Of a stretch of 64,000 nt of DNA, positions 9,374 through 17,241 are shown in pieces (position 1 is the first letter of the stretch; every line of letters starts with the position of its first letter). Under the pieces are notes generated by a model. The model was not told where the DNA came from. It made no database searches and saw only the letters and a program-made list of their open reading frames with translations. Origin of the DNA: JBOGCH01 sp051656645 (GTDB taxonomy: Bacteria; Bacteroidota; Bacteroidia; Bacteroidales; Marinifilaceae); contig JBOGCH010000003.1 in the NCBI GenBank assembly GCA_051656645.1, positions 13,946 through 77,945 of the forward strand, given 5' to 3'. The position numbers were made by a program, and so were the translations under genes.

Positions 9374-10486
9374 TTAATAAATACCTTCGTAAATATCTCC
9401 CGGTAGTGCTCGTACTTTTTGTTGTAACTCCATTTGTAGTAGAGTTGATTGTAACATGGATAGTGGAATCTGTGTCTCTAACATTAAATCGCGCAATGAG
9501 GTAACGCCTTTACGCAAGGTTTGTAAAATAAGCTCCTCTTCTGTGGTTGCATTAAAGAAATCGAATTTCAACTGTTCGCCAGTTTTTATTTCTCCCGTAA
9601 TACCAAGAATTTGCGCAATTTCCTCTGCGTTGGTAACCAATTGAGCCACTTGTCTACGAATAAGTTGATTACACCCCGCAGCAAGAGCATCATCCGGACG
9701 TCCCGGAATGGCTAGTACATCTCTGCTGTATGAAAAAGCTACCTGTGCAGTTGTCATAGCCCCTCCTTTTACACCGCTCTCAGCAATAAGTGTGGCTGTG
9801 GATAATCCGGCAACAATCCTATTTCGTTGTAAGAAATTTCCTATGTGTGTAGTGGTAGCTGTGGGATACTCCGAAATAAGGGCACCGCCATGAAGGATAA
9901 TATCCCGGGCAGTACCATTATGCGCTGCGGGGTATACGGTGTGCAAACCATGTGCCAATACGGCAAAAGTGGGTAAATTATGATTGAGCGCACTACGATG
10001 CGCAGTGATATCAATACCGTAGGCTAATCCGCTTACAATGGGTAACGATGGAGTCATAAAAGCCAATTGTTCTATAATCTGTTCAATATAGGTGCAACAA
10101 CGCTTGCTCGCTTTTCGAGTACCTACAATTGCTAAACTGGGAGAGGTTAAAGCTGCTATGGATCCTTTGTAAAACAGCACAAGCGGAGCATCACTACACT
10201 CTTTTAGTTGCGCCGGATACTGGACATCCTCATAATATGTGTATTCAATATTTAACCGCCGCATTGTTTCAAACTCGCGTTGAGCGGATGCAATAACGGT
10301 AGCAATATTGAAATGATAGCTTGCCGTAAGATTGGTTTGACACCACTCATCAAAACGCTTCTGCCCCATGGTTAACAGATTGGAGAATGACCCTAGCTTT
10401 TCAAGGACAGGGAGCATATTAATCCTATTCCATTTTGGAAGAAAGGCTAATGCAATATGAGCAATGTTGGTGTCAATGTGCGACAT
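9374..10486 (-). CDS. dprA: DNA processing protein DprA
   Basis: A 370-residue cytoplasmic protein of the DprA/Smf family, which binds incoming single-stranded DNA and loads RecA during natural transformation. An N-terminal SAM-like helical segment is followed by the Rossmann-like core with IVGTRKASKRC, SGLAYGIDITAHRSAL, the ISEYP segment and ESGVKGGAMTTAQVAF. A winged-helix-like C-terminal domain of about 60 residues is present. The length is normal. It is transcribed against dapL and away from the alkaline phosphatase gene. No other competence gene is in view, and dprA is common in bacteria not known to be transformable. Confidence 0.95.
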   Translation of the reverse strand: MSHIDTNIAHIALAFLPKWNRINMLPVLEKLGSFSNLLTMGQKRFDEWCQTNLTASYHFNIATVIASAQREFETMRRLNIEYTYYEDVQYPAQLKECSDAPLVLFYKGSIAALTSPSLAIVGTRKASKRCCTYIEQIIEQLAFMTPSLPIVSGLAYGIDITAHRSALNHNLPTFAVLAHGLHTVYPAAHNGTARDIILHGGALISEYPTATTTHIGNFLQRNRIVAGLSTATLIAESGVKGGAMTTAQVAFSYSRDVLAIPGRPDDALAAGCNQLIRRQVAQLVTNAEEIAQILGITGEIKTGEQLKFDFFNATTEEELILQTLRKGVTSLRDLMLETQIPLSMLQSTLLQMELQQKVRALPGDIYEGIY

Positions 10487-10647
10487 AATAATTTGAATTA
10501 TAGTGATTTGCTATTCATTCTATACGTGTAAACGTAATAGTATGTTAATTGATATGGATAATTAGTTTGTACACTTTTATATACATACCGCATGCTTCTT
10601 TAAAACAGCTGATGAGGAACACCATCCCTTCTCTTATCTTTCGCCCT

Positions 10648-10822
10648 GTTTGCTCTCTGCTTACCCTCTGGTTACGCTCTATTAAGTTCGCATTAAATCC
10701 GTATCAACTTCGCATTAAGTTCGAGTCTATAGATACGAACTTAATACGAACTTAATGCGAAGTTGATACGAACTTGATAGGGAGCAACCAGAGGGGAACC
10801 AGAGAGCGAATAGAGAGATGAG
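10648..10822. repeat. Mirror array of 11-bp units, array 1
   Basis: This intergenic stretch can be cut into consecutive 11-mers. Seven units on the left (for example ATTAAGTTCGC at 10681, ATCAACTTCGC at 10703, ATTAAGTTCGA at 10714) face eight on the right. The right units include ACGAACTTAAT at 10735 and again at 10746, GCGAAGTTGAT at 10757, ACGAACTTGAT at 10768 and AGAGGGGAACC at 10790. A 10-base centre containing the palindrome TCTATAGA separates them. The halves are reverse complements: 10700-10723 pairs perfectly with 10747-10770 (24 bp), and the outer 40 bases (10651-10690 with 10769-10808) match at 33 positions. The rest of the 445-base space from 10487 to 10931 shows only the -7 element listed separately. 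Confidence 0.8.
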
Positions 10823-10899
10823 TAAAGGAGGTGTTAGAGAAATTGCGTGGAAATGTAAATGAAGAGCAATGAAATAGGATTGTAAATCCGTAAAAAACA

Positions 10900-10907
10900 T
10901 ATCTTTG
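10900..10907 (+). promoter_or_regulatory. -7 element of the alkaline phosphatase promoter
   Basis: TATCTTTG matches TAnnTTTG. The -33 region is poor, with only an ATTG 17 bases upstream. Transcription would start near 10914, downstream of an in-frame ATG at 10905. This supports ATG 10932 as the true start of the following gene. Confidence 0.5.
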
Positions 10908-10931
10908 TGTTTAAACGAAAGATTTACAACG

Positions 10932-12335
10932 ATGAGACGATCTGCTATTTTAAACTTATTATTAATTGTTTCCCTCCTTTTTGCCGTATCGGTACAAGGA
11001 GCCGATAAGCCTAAGTACATTTTCTATTTTATAGGTGACGGGATGGGAATGAATCATGTTAACTTAACCGAGATGTACAATGCGGAGGTAAACGGTACAA
11101 TTGGTATTGTTCCGCTGGCATTTACTCAATTTCCATACATTGGGTATGCAACGACATTTTCTGCTAATAGAGGTGTTACCTGCTCGGCTGCTGCGGGAAC
11201 GGCATTGGCAACGGGTAAAAAAACAAAGAATGGCTGCATTTCCATGGATAGTACATTGACACAACCTCTCACGGCGCTTAGCTACGTGGCAAAGGAGCGA
11301 GGAATGAAGGTTGCTGTGATAAGTAATAATCATATTGAGCATGCTACCCCGGCAACGTTTTTGGCAAATCAGCCATCCAGAAGTAATTATCATGAGATGG
11401 TTTCTCAAATAGCGGCTTCGGGGTTTGATTTTATTGGCGGTTCGGGTATAGTTACGGAGAGTGATCCTAAGGGAAAACTTGATGTCCCGGCATTAGAAAT
11501 GTTGAAGCGTGCGGGATATGATATATATAGAGGTAAGGATGCAGTGAAATCCATAACGGATGCAAAACGTGTAATTGCAGCGCAAACAAGCGATAAGCCT
11601 CAACAGCTTATGGCGTATGTAATTGATCGTAAACCTGAGGATATGGAGCTTGCCGATTTAACGCAAAAAGCAATTGAACTTTTAATTCCCAATAAAAAGG
11701 GTGCTTTCTTTATGATTGAGCAGGGAAGTATTGATTGGGCAGCGCATATAAATGACGGAGCTGCTTTGGTGGGTGAGGTAAATGATTTAAATAAAAATGT
11801 GCTGTTAGCGCTTGAGGTGTATAAACGCTTCCCTAAGGAGACGTTGATTATTGTTACCGCCGACCATGAAACAGGAGGTTTGTGTCTTGGCGCAGGTTCC
11901 TATCACTTAAATTTAAAAGCGTTGTCGCATCAAAAGGTGTCGAAGAATACATTAACGACCGAACTGAATAGTTTAAGAAAGGAACATGCTTCAGTGACGT
12001 GGGAACATGTTAGTGAACTTTTATCCAATAGATTGGGTTTTGGTAAGGAGATAAAGTTGTCCGAGAAAGACCAGAAGAGGCTTAAAGAGCAATATGAGCT
12101 GACCTTTTTGAAAGGCGATGGGGAGAAAGTAAAAACGCTTTATGCTACAGACGAGCCTTTGGCGAGTATGGCAATAGCAATGCTGAATAAGTATGCCTGT
12201 GTGGGATGGTTGCATGGTGGACATTCGGCCAATTATGTTCCAATTTATGCAATAGGATGTGGAGCCCATAACTTTGCGGGCAAGATGGACAATACAGATA
12301 TTGCGCAAAAATTAACGACATTAATAAAAAAGTAG
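10932..12335 (+). CDS. Secreted alkaline phosphatase, PhoA superfamily
   Basis: A 467-residue periplasmic phosphomonoesterase with a signal peptide over about residues 1-23. ATG 10932 is preferred because it begins the signal peptide and because a -7 promoter element overlaps the upstream in-frame ATG at 10905. Metal ligands of the fold are visible: D36 in IGDGMG, HATPATF, IDWAAHINDGA, ADHETGG and a late GGHSANYVPIYAIG. The nucleophile is expected to be S85 in TCSAAAGTALATG. The residue before it is cysteine, whereas classical PhoA has Asp-Ser-Ala. No phosphate-transport gene is adjacent, so it could serve phosphate scavenging or release of phosphate from another substrate. Confidence 0.9.
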   Translation: MRRSAILNLLLIVSLLFAVSVQGADKPKYIFYFIGDGMGMNHVNLTEMYNAEVNGTIGIVPLAFTQFPYIGYATTFSANRGVTCSAAAGTALATGKKTKNGCISMDSTLTQPLTALSYVAKERGMKVAVISNNHIEHATPATFLANQPSRSNYHEMVSQIAASGFDFIGGSGIVTESDPKGKLDVPALEMLKRAGYDIYRGKDAVKSITDAKRVIAAQTSDKPQQLMAYVIDRKPEDMELADLTQKAIELLIPNKKGAFFMIEQGSIDWAAHINDGAALVGEVNDLNKNVLLALEVYKRFPKETLIIVTADHETGGLCLGAGSYHLNLKALSHQKVSKNTLTTELNSLRKEHASVTWEHVSELLSNRLGFGKEIKLSEKDQKRLKEQYELTFLKGDGEKVKTLYATDEPLASMAIAMLNKYACVGWLHGGHSANYVPIYAIGCGAHNFAGKMDNTDIAQKLTTLIKK

Positions 12336-12474
12336 TAGCAGTGTGCTTCAAGGTTCTATGAGCTTAAATACAATAATATAGAATTATAATAAATTTTATA
12401 AAGCTATTTGTATGTTGATATTTTTTGTGTAATATTGATTTCTGAAACTTGGTTTCGTATTTGAACTCTAACGT

Positions 12475-13275
12475 ATGCGCGCAGAACAAGAAGAGATTAG
12501 TAAATATAATGTCCCTATGTTAATCAAAGGGATAGAACTTTTGGAGGAGTTATCGCACCATCACCGTGGTTTAACCATGCAGGAGATGGGACAGCTTTTA
12601 AACTTCCCCAAAACAACTGTATTCCGTTTAGCCAATACCTTATTGGATATGGGATATTTGGGCAAGGATGCCGACAATAATCGATATTTTTTATCACGTA
12701 AGTTATTTAAATTAGGTCTTTCCGCGTTGGGCGAAACCAACATTGTTGAGCGTGCCATGGAGCCAATGACGCGTTTACGCGATGATGTTAAAGAGTCCGT
12801 GATGTTAGGTGTTTTAGTGGATACGGAAGTTGTATTGTTGGAACAGATATTAGGGTCGCATGCCTTTACCTTTGTATTGAAAACAGGTACATCCATTTGT
12901 GTACATGCTTCTGCGCCGGGAAAGGTGTTAATGGCTAACCTATCTACAGAAAGACGAGAAAATATTATAGAACGTATCAGTTTTTATCCATTCAATGATA
13001 ATACCATAACTTGCCGCGAACAATTCATGAATGAGTTGAAACGTGTAAAAGAGCAGGGTTATGCTATGGATATTGAAGAGGAAATTATTGGTGTGCATTG
13101 TATTGGTGCTCCAATACACAATCAGGATGGTGAGGTTATTGCATGTGTATGGATGACCGGCCCTAAAGGACGTATGCCACATACCGTTTTTCCGGAATTA
13201 AGCGGTAAGGTGCGTGCCTGTGCAGATGAGATTTCATTAAAACTCGGATATAAAGAAACAAATAGAGATCTATGA
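12475..13275 (+). CDS. IclR-family transcriptional regulator
   Basis: A 266-residue regulator with an N-terminal winged helix-turn-helix (residues about 10-75, including GLTMQEMGQLLNFPKTTVFRLANTLLDMGYL) and a C-terminal GAF-like IclR effector domain (about 90-255). IclR relatives such as KdgR and IclR sense small organic acids or sugar-acid derivatives. It heads a same-strand run reaching about 24.1 kb, and its stop overlaps the start of the next gene by 4 bases (ATGA). It is therefore the likely local regulator of this catabolic cluster. The ligand is unknown. There is 139 bp of space upstream of it without an obvious consensus promoter. Confidence 0.93.
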   Translation: MRAEQEEISKYNVPMLIKGIELLEELSHHHRGLTMQEMGQLLNFPKTTVFRLANTLLDMGYLGKDADNNRYFLSRKLFKLGLSALGETNIVERAMEPMTRLRDDVKESVMLGVLVDTEVVLLEQILGSHAFTFVLKTGTSICVHASAPGKVLMANLSTERRENIIERISFYPFNDNTITCREQFMNELKRVKEQGYAMDIEEEIIGVHCIGAPIHNQDGEVIACVWMTGPKGRMPHTVFPELSGKVRACADEISLKLGYKETNRDL

Positions 13276-15038
13276 GAAAAGTACTATTAACCTTAATGAC
13301 AGCAGCTTGTCTCTCCTTGTGCGGAGTGGATAGCTTTGCACAACAACCTTGGTTTATTACCGACCTCGGTATATTACCTAACAACGAACTTGTAGCCACC
13401 TGCAAAGGCGACAATATGATTAGATTGTTGGGACGTGATGGTAAGCTTTTAAAAACAATTCAACTCAATGATGTACCAACGGGTATTGCCGTTAAGGGTA
13501 ATACACTCTACGTTACTACGTTTTCTAAAGAGAGTGCGGTGCAAGTAGTTGATGCGCAAACGGGAACTGTTTCGAAAACGTTTTCTTTGCCTAATGTGTC
13601 TGGACTTACGTCTCCGGTATTGAGCGATGATGGTAAGACACTTTATGTTTGTGCTAAATTTACAAACAAGGTGTATGAAATTGATACGGAAAACGGTAGT
13701 ATAAAACGTGAATGTGCTGTACTGCGTGAGCCTACTACGCTTTTGTTGAGCAAAGATGGTAAAAATATATATGTAACAAACTTTCTGCCAGCGCAACGCG
13801 CGGATATAGACCATGTGGCAAGTGCCGTTAGTGTTATTGACAGAGAAAGTTTTAAAAAGACAAAGGATATCCGTTTGGAGAATGGAAGTAACGCATTGAG
13901 AGGAATGTGTCAATCGCCAGATGGTAAGTACCTTTTTATATCGCATAATCTTGGTCGATTTACAGTTCCTACATCGCAATTACAACAGGGATGGATGAAT
14001 ACTAGTGCACTTAGTGTTATAAACACGCAAACACAGGAGTTTGAGGGTGCAATCCTTGTGGATGAGGCCGAACGTGGTGCAGCGGGAGTATGGAGCGTTA
14101 TGTGCGATGATAAGAATATGTATGTTTCGCACTCTGGTGTACATGAAATAAGTGTGATTGACTATCCCGCTATGGTGAAAAAGTATGAAGCATACAAGGA
14201 TAAAACCGCTTTAAACTATGATTTACACTTCCTTTATGGTATTCGTAAACGTGTAAAGATGGAAGGGAATGGTCCTCGTTGCATGGTGGTTAGTGGTGAT
14301 GAGGTGATTGTTCCGACTTACTTTTCAGACCATCTGAATGTTTATAATATTGCCGATGGTAGTGTAAGCAATGTGGAGTTAAACCCATCCCGTGTGGAGA
14401 ATGATGCGCAACAGGGAGAACGAATGTTTAACGATGCTATGTTGTGTTTTCAAAACTGGCAATCATGTAACGGTTGTCACCCGGGTGATGCGCGTACAGA
14501 CGGAATGAACTGGGATTTAATGAACGACGGTGTAGGTAATCCTAAAAACTGTAAGAGTCTTTTACTTTCCATTGAAACACCACCAAGTATGATTTCCGGT
14601 ATCCGTGCAAGTGCTAATATTGCCAATAGAGCCGGATTTAAGCATATTCAGTTCCATGAAATATCGGAGGAGGATGCACTTAAGATAGATGCTTATGTTA
14701 TGTCCTTGAAGCCTGTTGCTAGTCCGTATTTAGTGAATGGCGAATTATCGGAGAAAGCGAAAAAGGGACGTAAAGTATTCCAGGAACATAAATGTGATGC
14801 TTGTCACTCAGGTCCACATTTTACAAATTTACAGAGCTACCGTATAGGTGAGAATGTTGAGTTTGAAAAAGGTTGGGACACTCCTACGCTTATTGAAGTG
14901 TGGCGAACTGCTCCTTACTTGTTTGACGGACGAGCAGCTACTTTACAGGATGTATTTGAGGTGTACAAACATGGAATACAGAAAAAGATATCGAAAGCCG
15001 ATGTTGAGGCGCTTGTTGAATATGTAAACTCGTTATAA
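13272..15038 (+). CDS. Secreted beta-propeller protein with two c-type haem motifs
   Basis: A 588-residue exported protein. A signal peptide covers about residues 1-23. Residues about 30-360 are YVTN/YncE-like beta-propeller repeats (GIAVKGNTLYVTTF, DDGKTLYVCAKF, DGKNIYVTNF, DGKYLFISH). A C-terminal domain resembling the MauG/cytochrome c peroxidase family follows, with haem motifs CNGCH at C399-H403 and CDACH at C508-H512. The distal part, with WDTPTLIEVWRTAPYLFDGRA, is typical of di-haem peroxidase-like proteins. It probably performs a periplasmic oxidation or passes electrons. It overlaps iclR by 4 bases and the next gene by 1 base, so it is tightly coupled to the cluster. The substrate is unknown. 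Confidence 0.85.
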   Translation: MRKVLLTLMTAACLSLCGVDSFAQQPWFITDLGILPNNELVATCKGDNMIRLLGRDGKLLKTIQLNDVPTGIAVKGNTLYVTTFSKESAVQVVDAQTGTVSKTFSLPNVSGLTSPVLSDDGKTLYVCAKFTNKVYEIDTENGSIKRECAVLREPTTLLLSKDGKNIYVTNFLPAQRADIDHVASAVSVIDRESFKKTKDIRLENGSNALRGMCQSPDGKYLFISHNLGRFTVPTSQLQQGWMNTSALSVINTQTQEFEGAILVDEAERGAAGVWSVMCDDKNMYVSHSGVHEISVIDYPAMVKKYEAYKDKTALNYDLHFLYGIRKRVKMEGNGPRCMVVSGDEVIVPTYFSDHLNVYNIADGSVSNVELNPSRVENDAQQGERMFNDAMLCFQNWQSCNGCHPGDARTDGMNWDLMNDGVGNPKNCKSLLLSIETPPSMISGIRASANIANRAGFKHIQFHEISEEDALKIDAYVMSLKPVASPYLVNGELSEKAKKGRKVFQEHKCDACHSGPHFTNLQSYRIGENVEFEKGWDTPTLIEVWRTAPYLFDGRAATLQDVFEVYKHGIQKKISKADVEALVEYVNSL

Positions 15039-16150
15039 TGCATACTATATATTATCAGACAGTACAATTTTGGAGCGAGGACTTTAATAGTACAATAAGC
15101 GAGTTTATAGCAAATGCCGATTTTGAGCGTGTGGTGCGTGTTGTGTTTTTTGCCAATGTTGCGGATAATGATCAATATATGGCTTATAAAAATGGTATTG
15201 CGGCGTGTTTTAGTGCTATGGATATACCAACGCCAACATGGAGTTTGGTTGCCCAAAAACCATTAGATTGTGATATTACGGTTGAGATGCATATTTGTGA
15301 TGATGGCGTAATTACACATAAAAATGAATATATTGTAATAGACTCATCTCATGCTAAGGAAATTATAGTTTCGGGAATATGTGGTTCTATACGTGATTCT
15401 ATTTTGAGTCAATGCACATGTAGTTTTGTGAAATTGGAGCAAATTCTGAAAGCGGAAGGAATGCGTACTAATCATATTGTGCGTCAGTGGAACTATATTG
15501 AGCGCATAACGGCCATGCAGGATGAGCATCAGCACTATCAGGATTTTAACGATATCCGCACCCTATTCTATGATAAGGTGGAGTGGAATAACGGTTATCC
15601 TGCAGCAACAGGTATAGGGATGCAACATGGAGGTATAATTATTGACATTAATGCCGTATTGCCAAAAGACGATGTTTTAACTATAACACCAATAAATAAT
15701 GAAAAGCAGATTGCTGCTCATCAATATTCGGACGGTGTTTTATTGGGAGAGTCAGCAAAGAAAACAACTCCTAAGTTTGAACGTGCTAAGAGCGTTACCA
15801 CAAGCGAAACAGGGACGCTATACATATCCGGTACAGCAGCAATTCGCGGCGAAGAGAGTATTTTGGATATGGATATTACAACACAATCCCGCATAACTAT
15901 GGAGAATATTGAATACTTAGTGAGCGAGGAGAAACTGAAAAGCGAGAGCATTGCATGCTGTGAAAAACAGTATATGTTATTGCGTGCGTACATTAAGGAA
16001 GAGAAGGACATGGAAGGTGCCAAGGCATATCTTTCTGAGTATTATCCGGAAATTCCAACCATTTATTTATTGGCCGATGTATGCCGCGATGAATTGCTTA
16101 TTGAAGTGGAGGGTGTTGTCTATTTATGCAATGACACAAATAAACAATAA
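15038..16150 (+). CDS. Chorismatase-like / Rid (YjgF) superfamily protein
   Basis: A 370-residue cytoplasmic protein with no signal peptide. The C-terminal half carries the Rid-type signature TLYISGTAAIRGEESILD followed by a helix with TMENIEYLVS. The overall two-domain size and layout resemble FkbO/Hyg5 chorismatases, which hydrolyse chorismate to pyruvate plus a dihydroxybenzoate or hydroxybenzoate. I base this on remembered family architecture, so chorismatase activity is not established. The start overlaps the previous stop by one base (TAATG). No other chorismate gene is near. In this context it may instead deal with reactive enamine or imine intermediates, as Rid proteins do, or act on another carboxylated substrate. 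Confidence 0.6.
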   Translation: MHTIYYQTVQFWSEDFNSTISEFIANADFERVVRVVFFANVADNDQYMAYKNGIAACFSAMDIPTPTWSLVAQKPLDCDITVEMHICDDGVITHKNEYIVIDSSHAKEIIVSGICGSIRDSILSQCTCSFVKLEQILKAEGMRTNHIVRQWNYIERITAMQDEHQHYQDFNDIRTLFYDKVEWNNGYPAATGIGMQHGGIIIDINAVLPKDDVLTITPINNEKQIAAHQYSDGVLLGESAKKTTPKFERAKSVTTSETGTLYISGTAAIRGEESILDMDITTQSRITMENIEYLVSEEKLKSESIACCEKQYMLLRAYIKEEKDMEGAKAYLSEYYPEIPTIYLLADVCRDELLIEVEGVVYLCNDTNKQ

Positions 16151-16161
16151 ATAAAATCATT

Positions 16162-16869
16162 ATGAGAAAACAAATGCTTACAGTAGGTGTTTTAGCCGCA
16201 ATGTTTACAACAGGGTGCGCCGGAACACAAGAAAGTAAAACAGAAACAAAAACAGCAACTGAAATGACAACAAAAACAGGTTACGTAAAGAAGTATACAA
16301 ATGCCGATTATTACAAAGACGGTAAATTACAAGCTGATGTAGTATTGAAAGCTTATGAGGAAATGTTAGCTCACTACGGTATTACATTAAGCCCTTTTAT
16401 GCGTGAAAACCTTTGGATTACTGACTTTGAGTTAGGCGATTTCGAGAATTGCGGTATGGCAGGATTCTTCTGGGTAAATGATGATAACAGCAAATACTTT
16501 GCACATGAAATCTATTTACTTCCAGGACAAATGATTACAGAGCACAAACACGTTCCAACTGAGAAATTTGCTGCTAAAATGGAATCATGGGTGGTAAAAG
16601 AAGGATGGGCATATAACTTCTCTGTAGGCGAAGAAACACCAAACTGTCCTAAATTACCGGCATGTCAAGAAGGTTTTATTACAGCTAAAAACTATGTAGT
16701 TCAAAAACCTAACGAGATTGTACATTTGAAAGAAATTGAAACGCCTCACTTCCTATTGGCAGGTGACAATGGTGCTGTAATCATGGAGTTTGCGTCTTAC
16801 CATGACGGAGACGGATTACGTTTCACAAATCCTAATGTAGAATTTACTGACGTATTATCTGCACAATAA
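16162..16869 (+). CDS. Lipoprotein cupin resembling D-lyxose isomerase
   Basis: A 235-residue protein. Its N-terminus is a lipoprotein signal ending FTTGC with the acylated cysteine at C19, followed by a Thr/Lys/Glu-rich linker. The body resembles the D-lyxose ketol-isomerase (YdaE-like) cupin family, with the metal-site stretch EIYLLPGQMITEHKHV and KMESW. Probable ligands are H128, H130, E141 and H196. Such enzymes interconvert aldose and ketose sugars with a divalent metal. The lipid anchor is unusual because the known isomerases are cytoplasmic, so the predicted site of action is the periplasm or outer membrane. It sits 11 bases after the chorismatase-like gene. The sugar specificity is unknown. 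Confidence 0.75.
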   Translation: MRKQMLTVGVLAAMFTTGCAGTQESKTETKTATEMTTKTGYVKKYTNADYYKDGKLQADVVLKAYEEMLAHYGITLSPFMRENLWITDFELGDFENCGMAGFFWVNDDNSKYFAHEIYLLPGQMITEHKHVPTEKFAAKMESWVVKEGWAYNFSVGEETPNCPKLPACQEGFITAKNYVVQKPNEIVHLKEIETPHFLLAGDNGAVIMEFASYHDGDGLRFTNPNVEFTDVLSAQ

Positions 16870-16897
16870 TCTAACAACCAACATAATAATAACCGCT

Positions 16898-17215
16898 ATG
16901 AGAAAAATTAATCACTTCGGAATTCCGACAACAACAAGCCAACCGGGAGAAACTTTAGCAGAAGGGTTAAAAGTATGGTTAACAGACTACACATTAAGTC
17001 CTAACCGTATTGAGTATTTACGTTTTCAAGAAGGATCTTGGATGCCTGAAAGCATTCAAACAATCCCTCATATTGCATATGAAGTTGAAAACTTAGAAGA
17101 GGAGTTGAAGAACGCGAAAGTAATCGTTGAGCCAATACAGTGCTCGGACGAATTGACCATTGCTTTTATTGAAGAGGAAGGAATTCCTGTAGAACTAATG
17201 TATTTTACAAAATAA
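16898..17215 (+). CDS. Small VOC/glyoxalase-like protein
   Basis: A 105-residue cytoplasmic protein that looks like a single vicinal-oxygen-chelate half: an N-terminal NHFGIPTT strand, a central PHIAYEVENLEEEL segment and a C-terminal stretch ending IPVELMYF. VOC proteins include glyoxalase I, epimerases and dioxygenases, and need two such modules, so a homodimer would be expected. Only one histidine of the usual metal set is clear near each end, so it could be an inactive or ligand-binding member. It lies between the isomerase-like lipoprotein and dhaK. A role as an isomerase or epimerase of a pathway intermediate is inferred from context only. Confidence 0.55.
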   Translation: MRKINHFGIPTTTSQPGETLAEGLKVWLTDYTLSPNRIEYLRFQEGSWMPESIQTIPHIAYEVENLEEELKNAKVIVEPIQCSDELTIAFIEEEGIPVELMYFTK

Positions 17216-17241
17216 TTTTAACCGGAATAACAGCTTACACT

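Noticed and set aside
10648..10822. CRISPR array
   Set aside because: Units are contiguous 11-mers without spacers and are mirrored, and no cas gene is present.
10905..10931. Upstream in-frame ATG for the alkaline phosphatase
   Set aside because: It overlaps the -7 promoter element, and the signal peptide begins at 10932.
10727..11020. 97-codon minus-strand ORF over the repeat array
   Set aside because: It spans the 11-bp array and the antisense of the phosphatase signal peptide, and no start signal is visible.
13449..13979. 176-codon minus-strand ORF
   Set aside because: Lies wholly inside the propeller-dihaem gene, with no recognisable domain.
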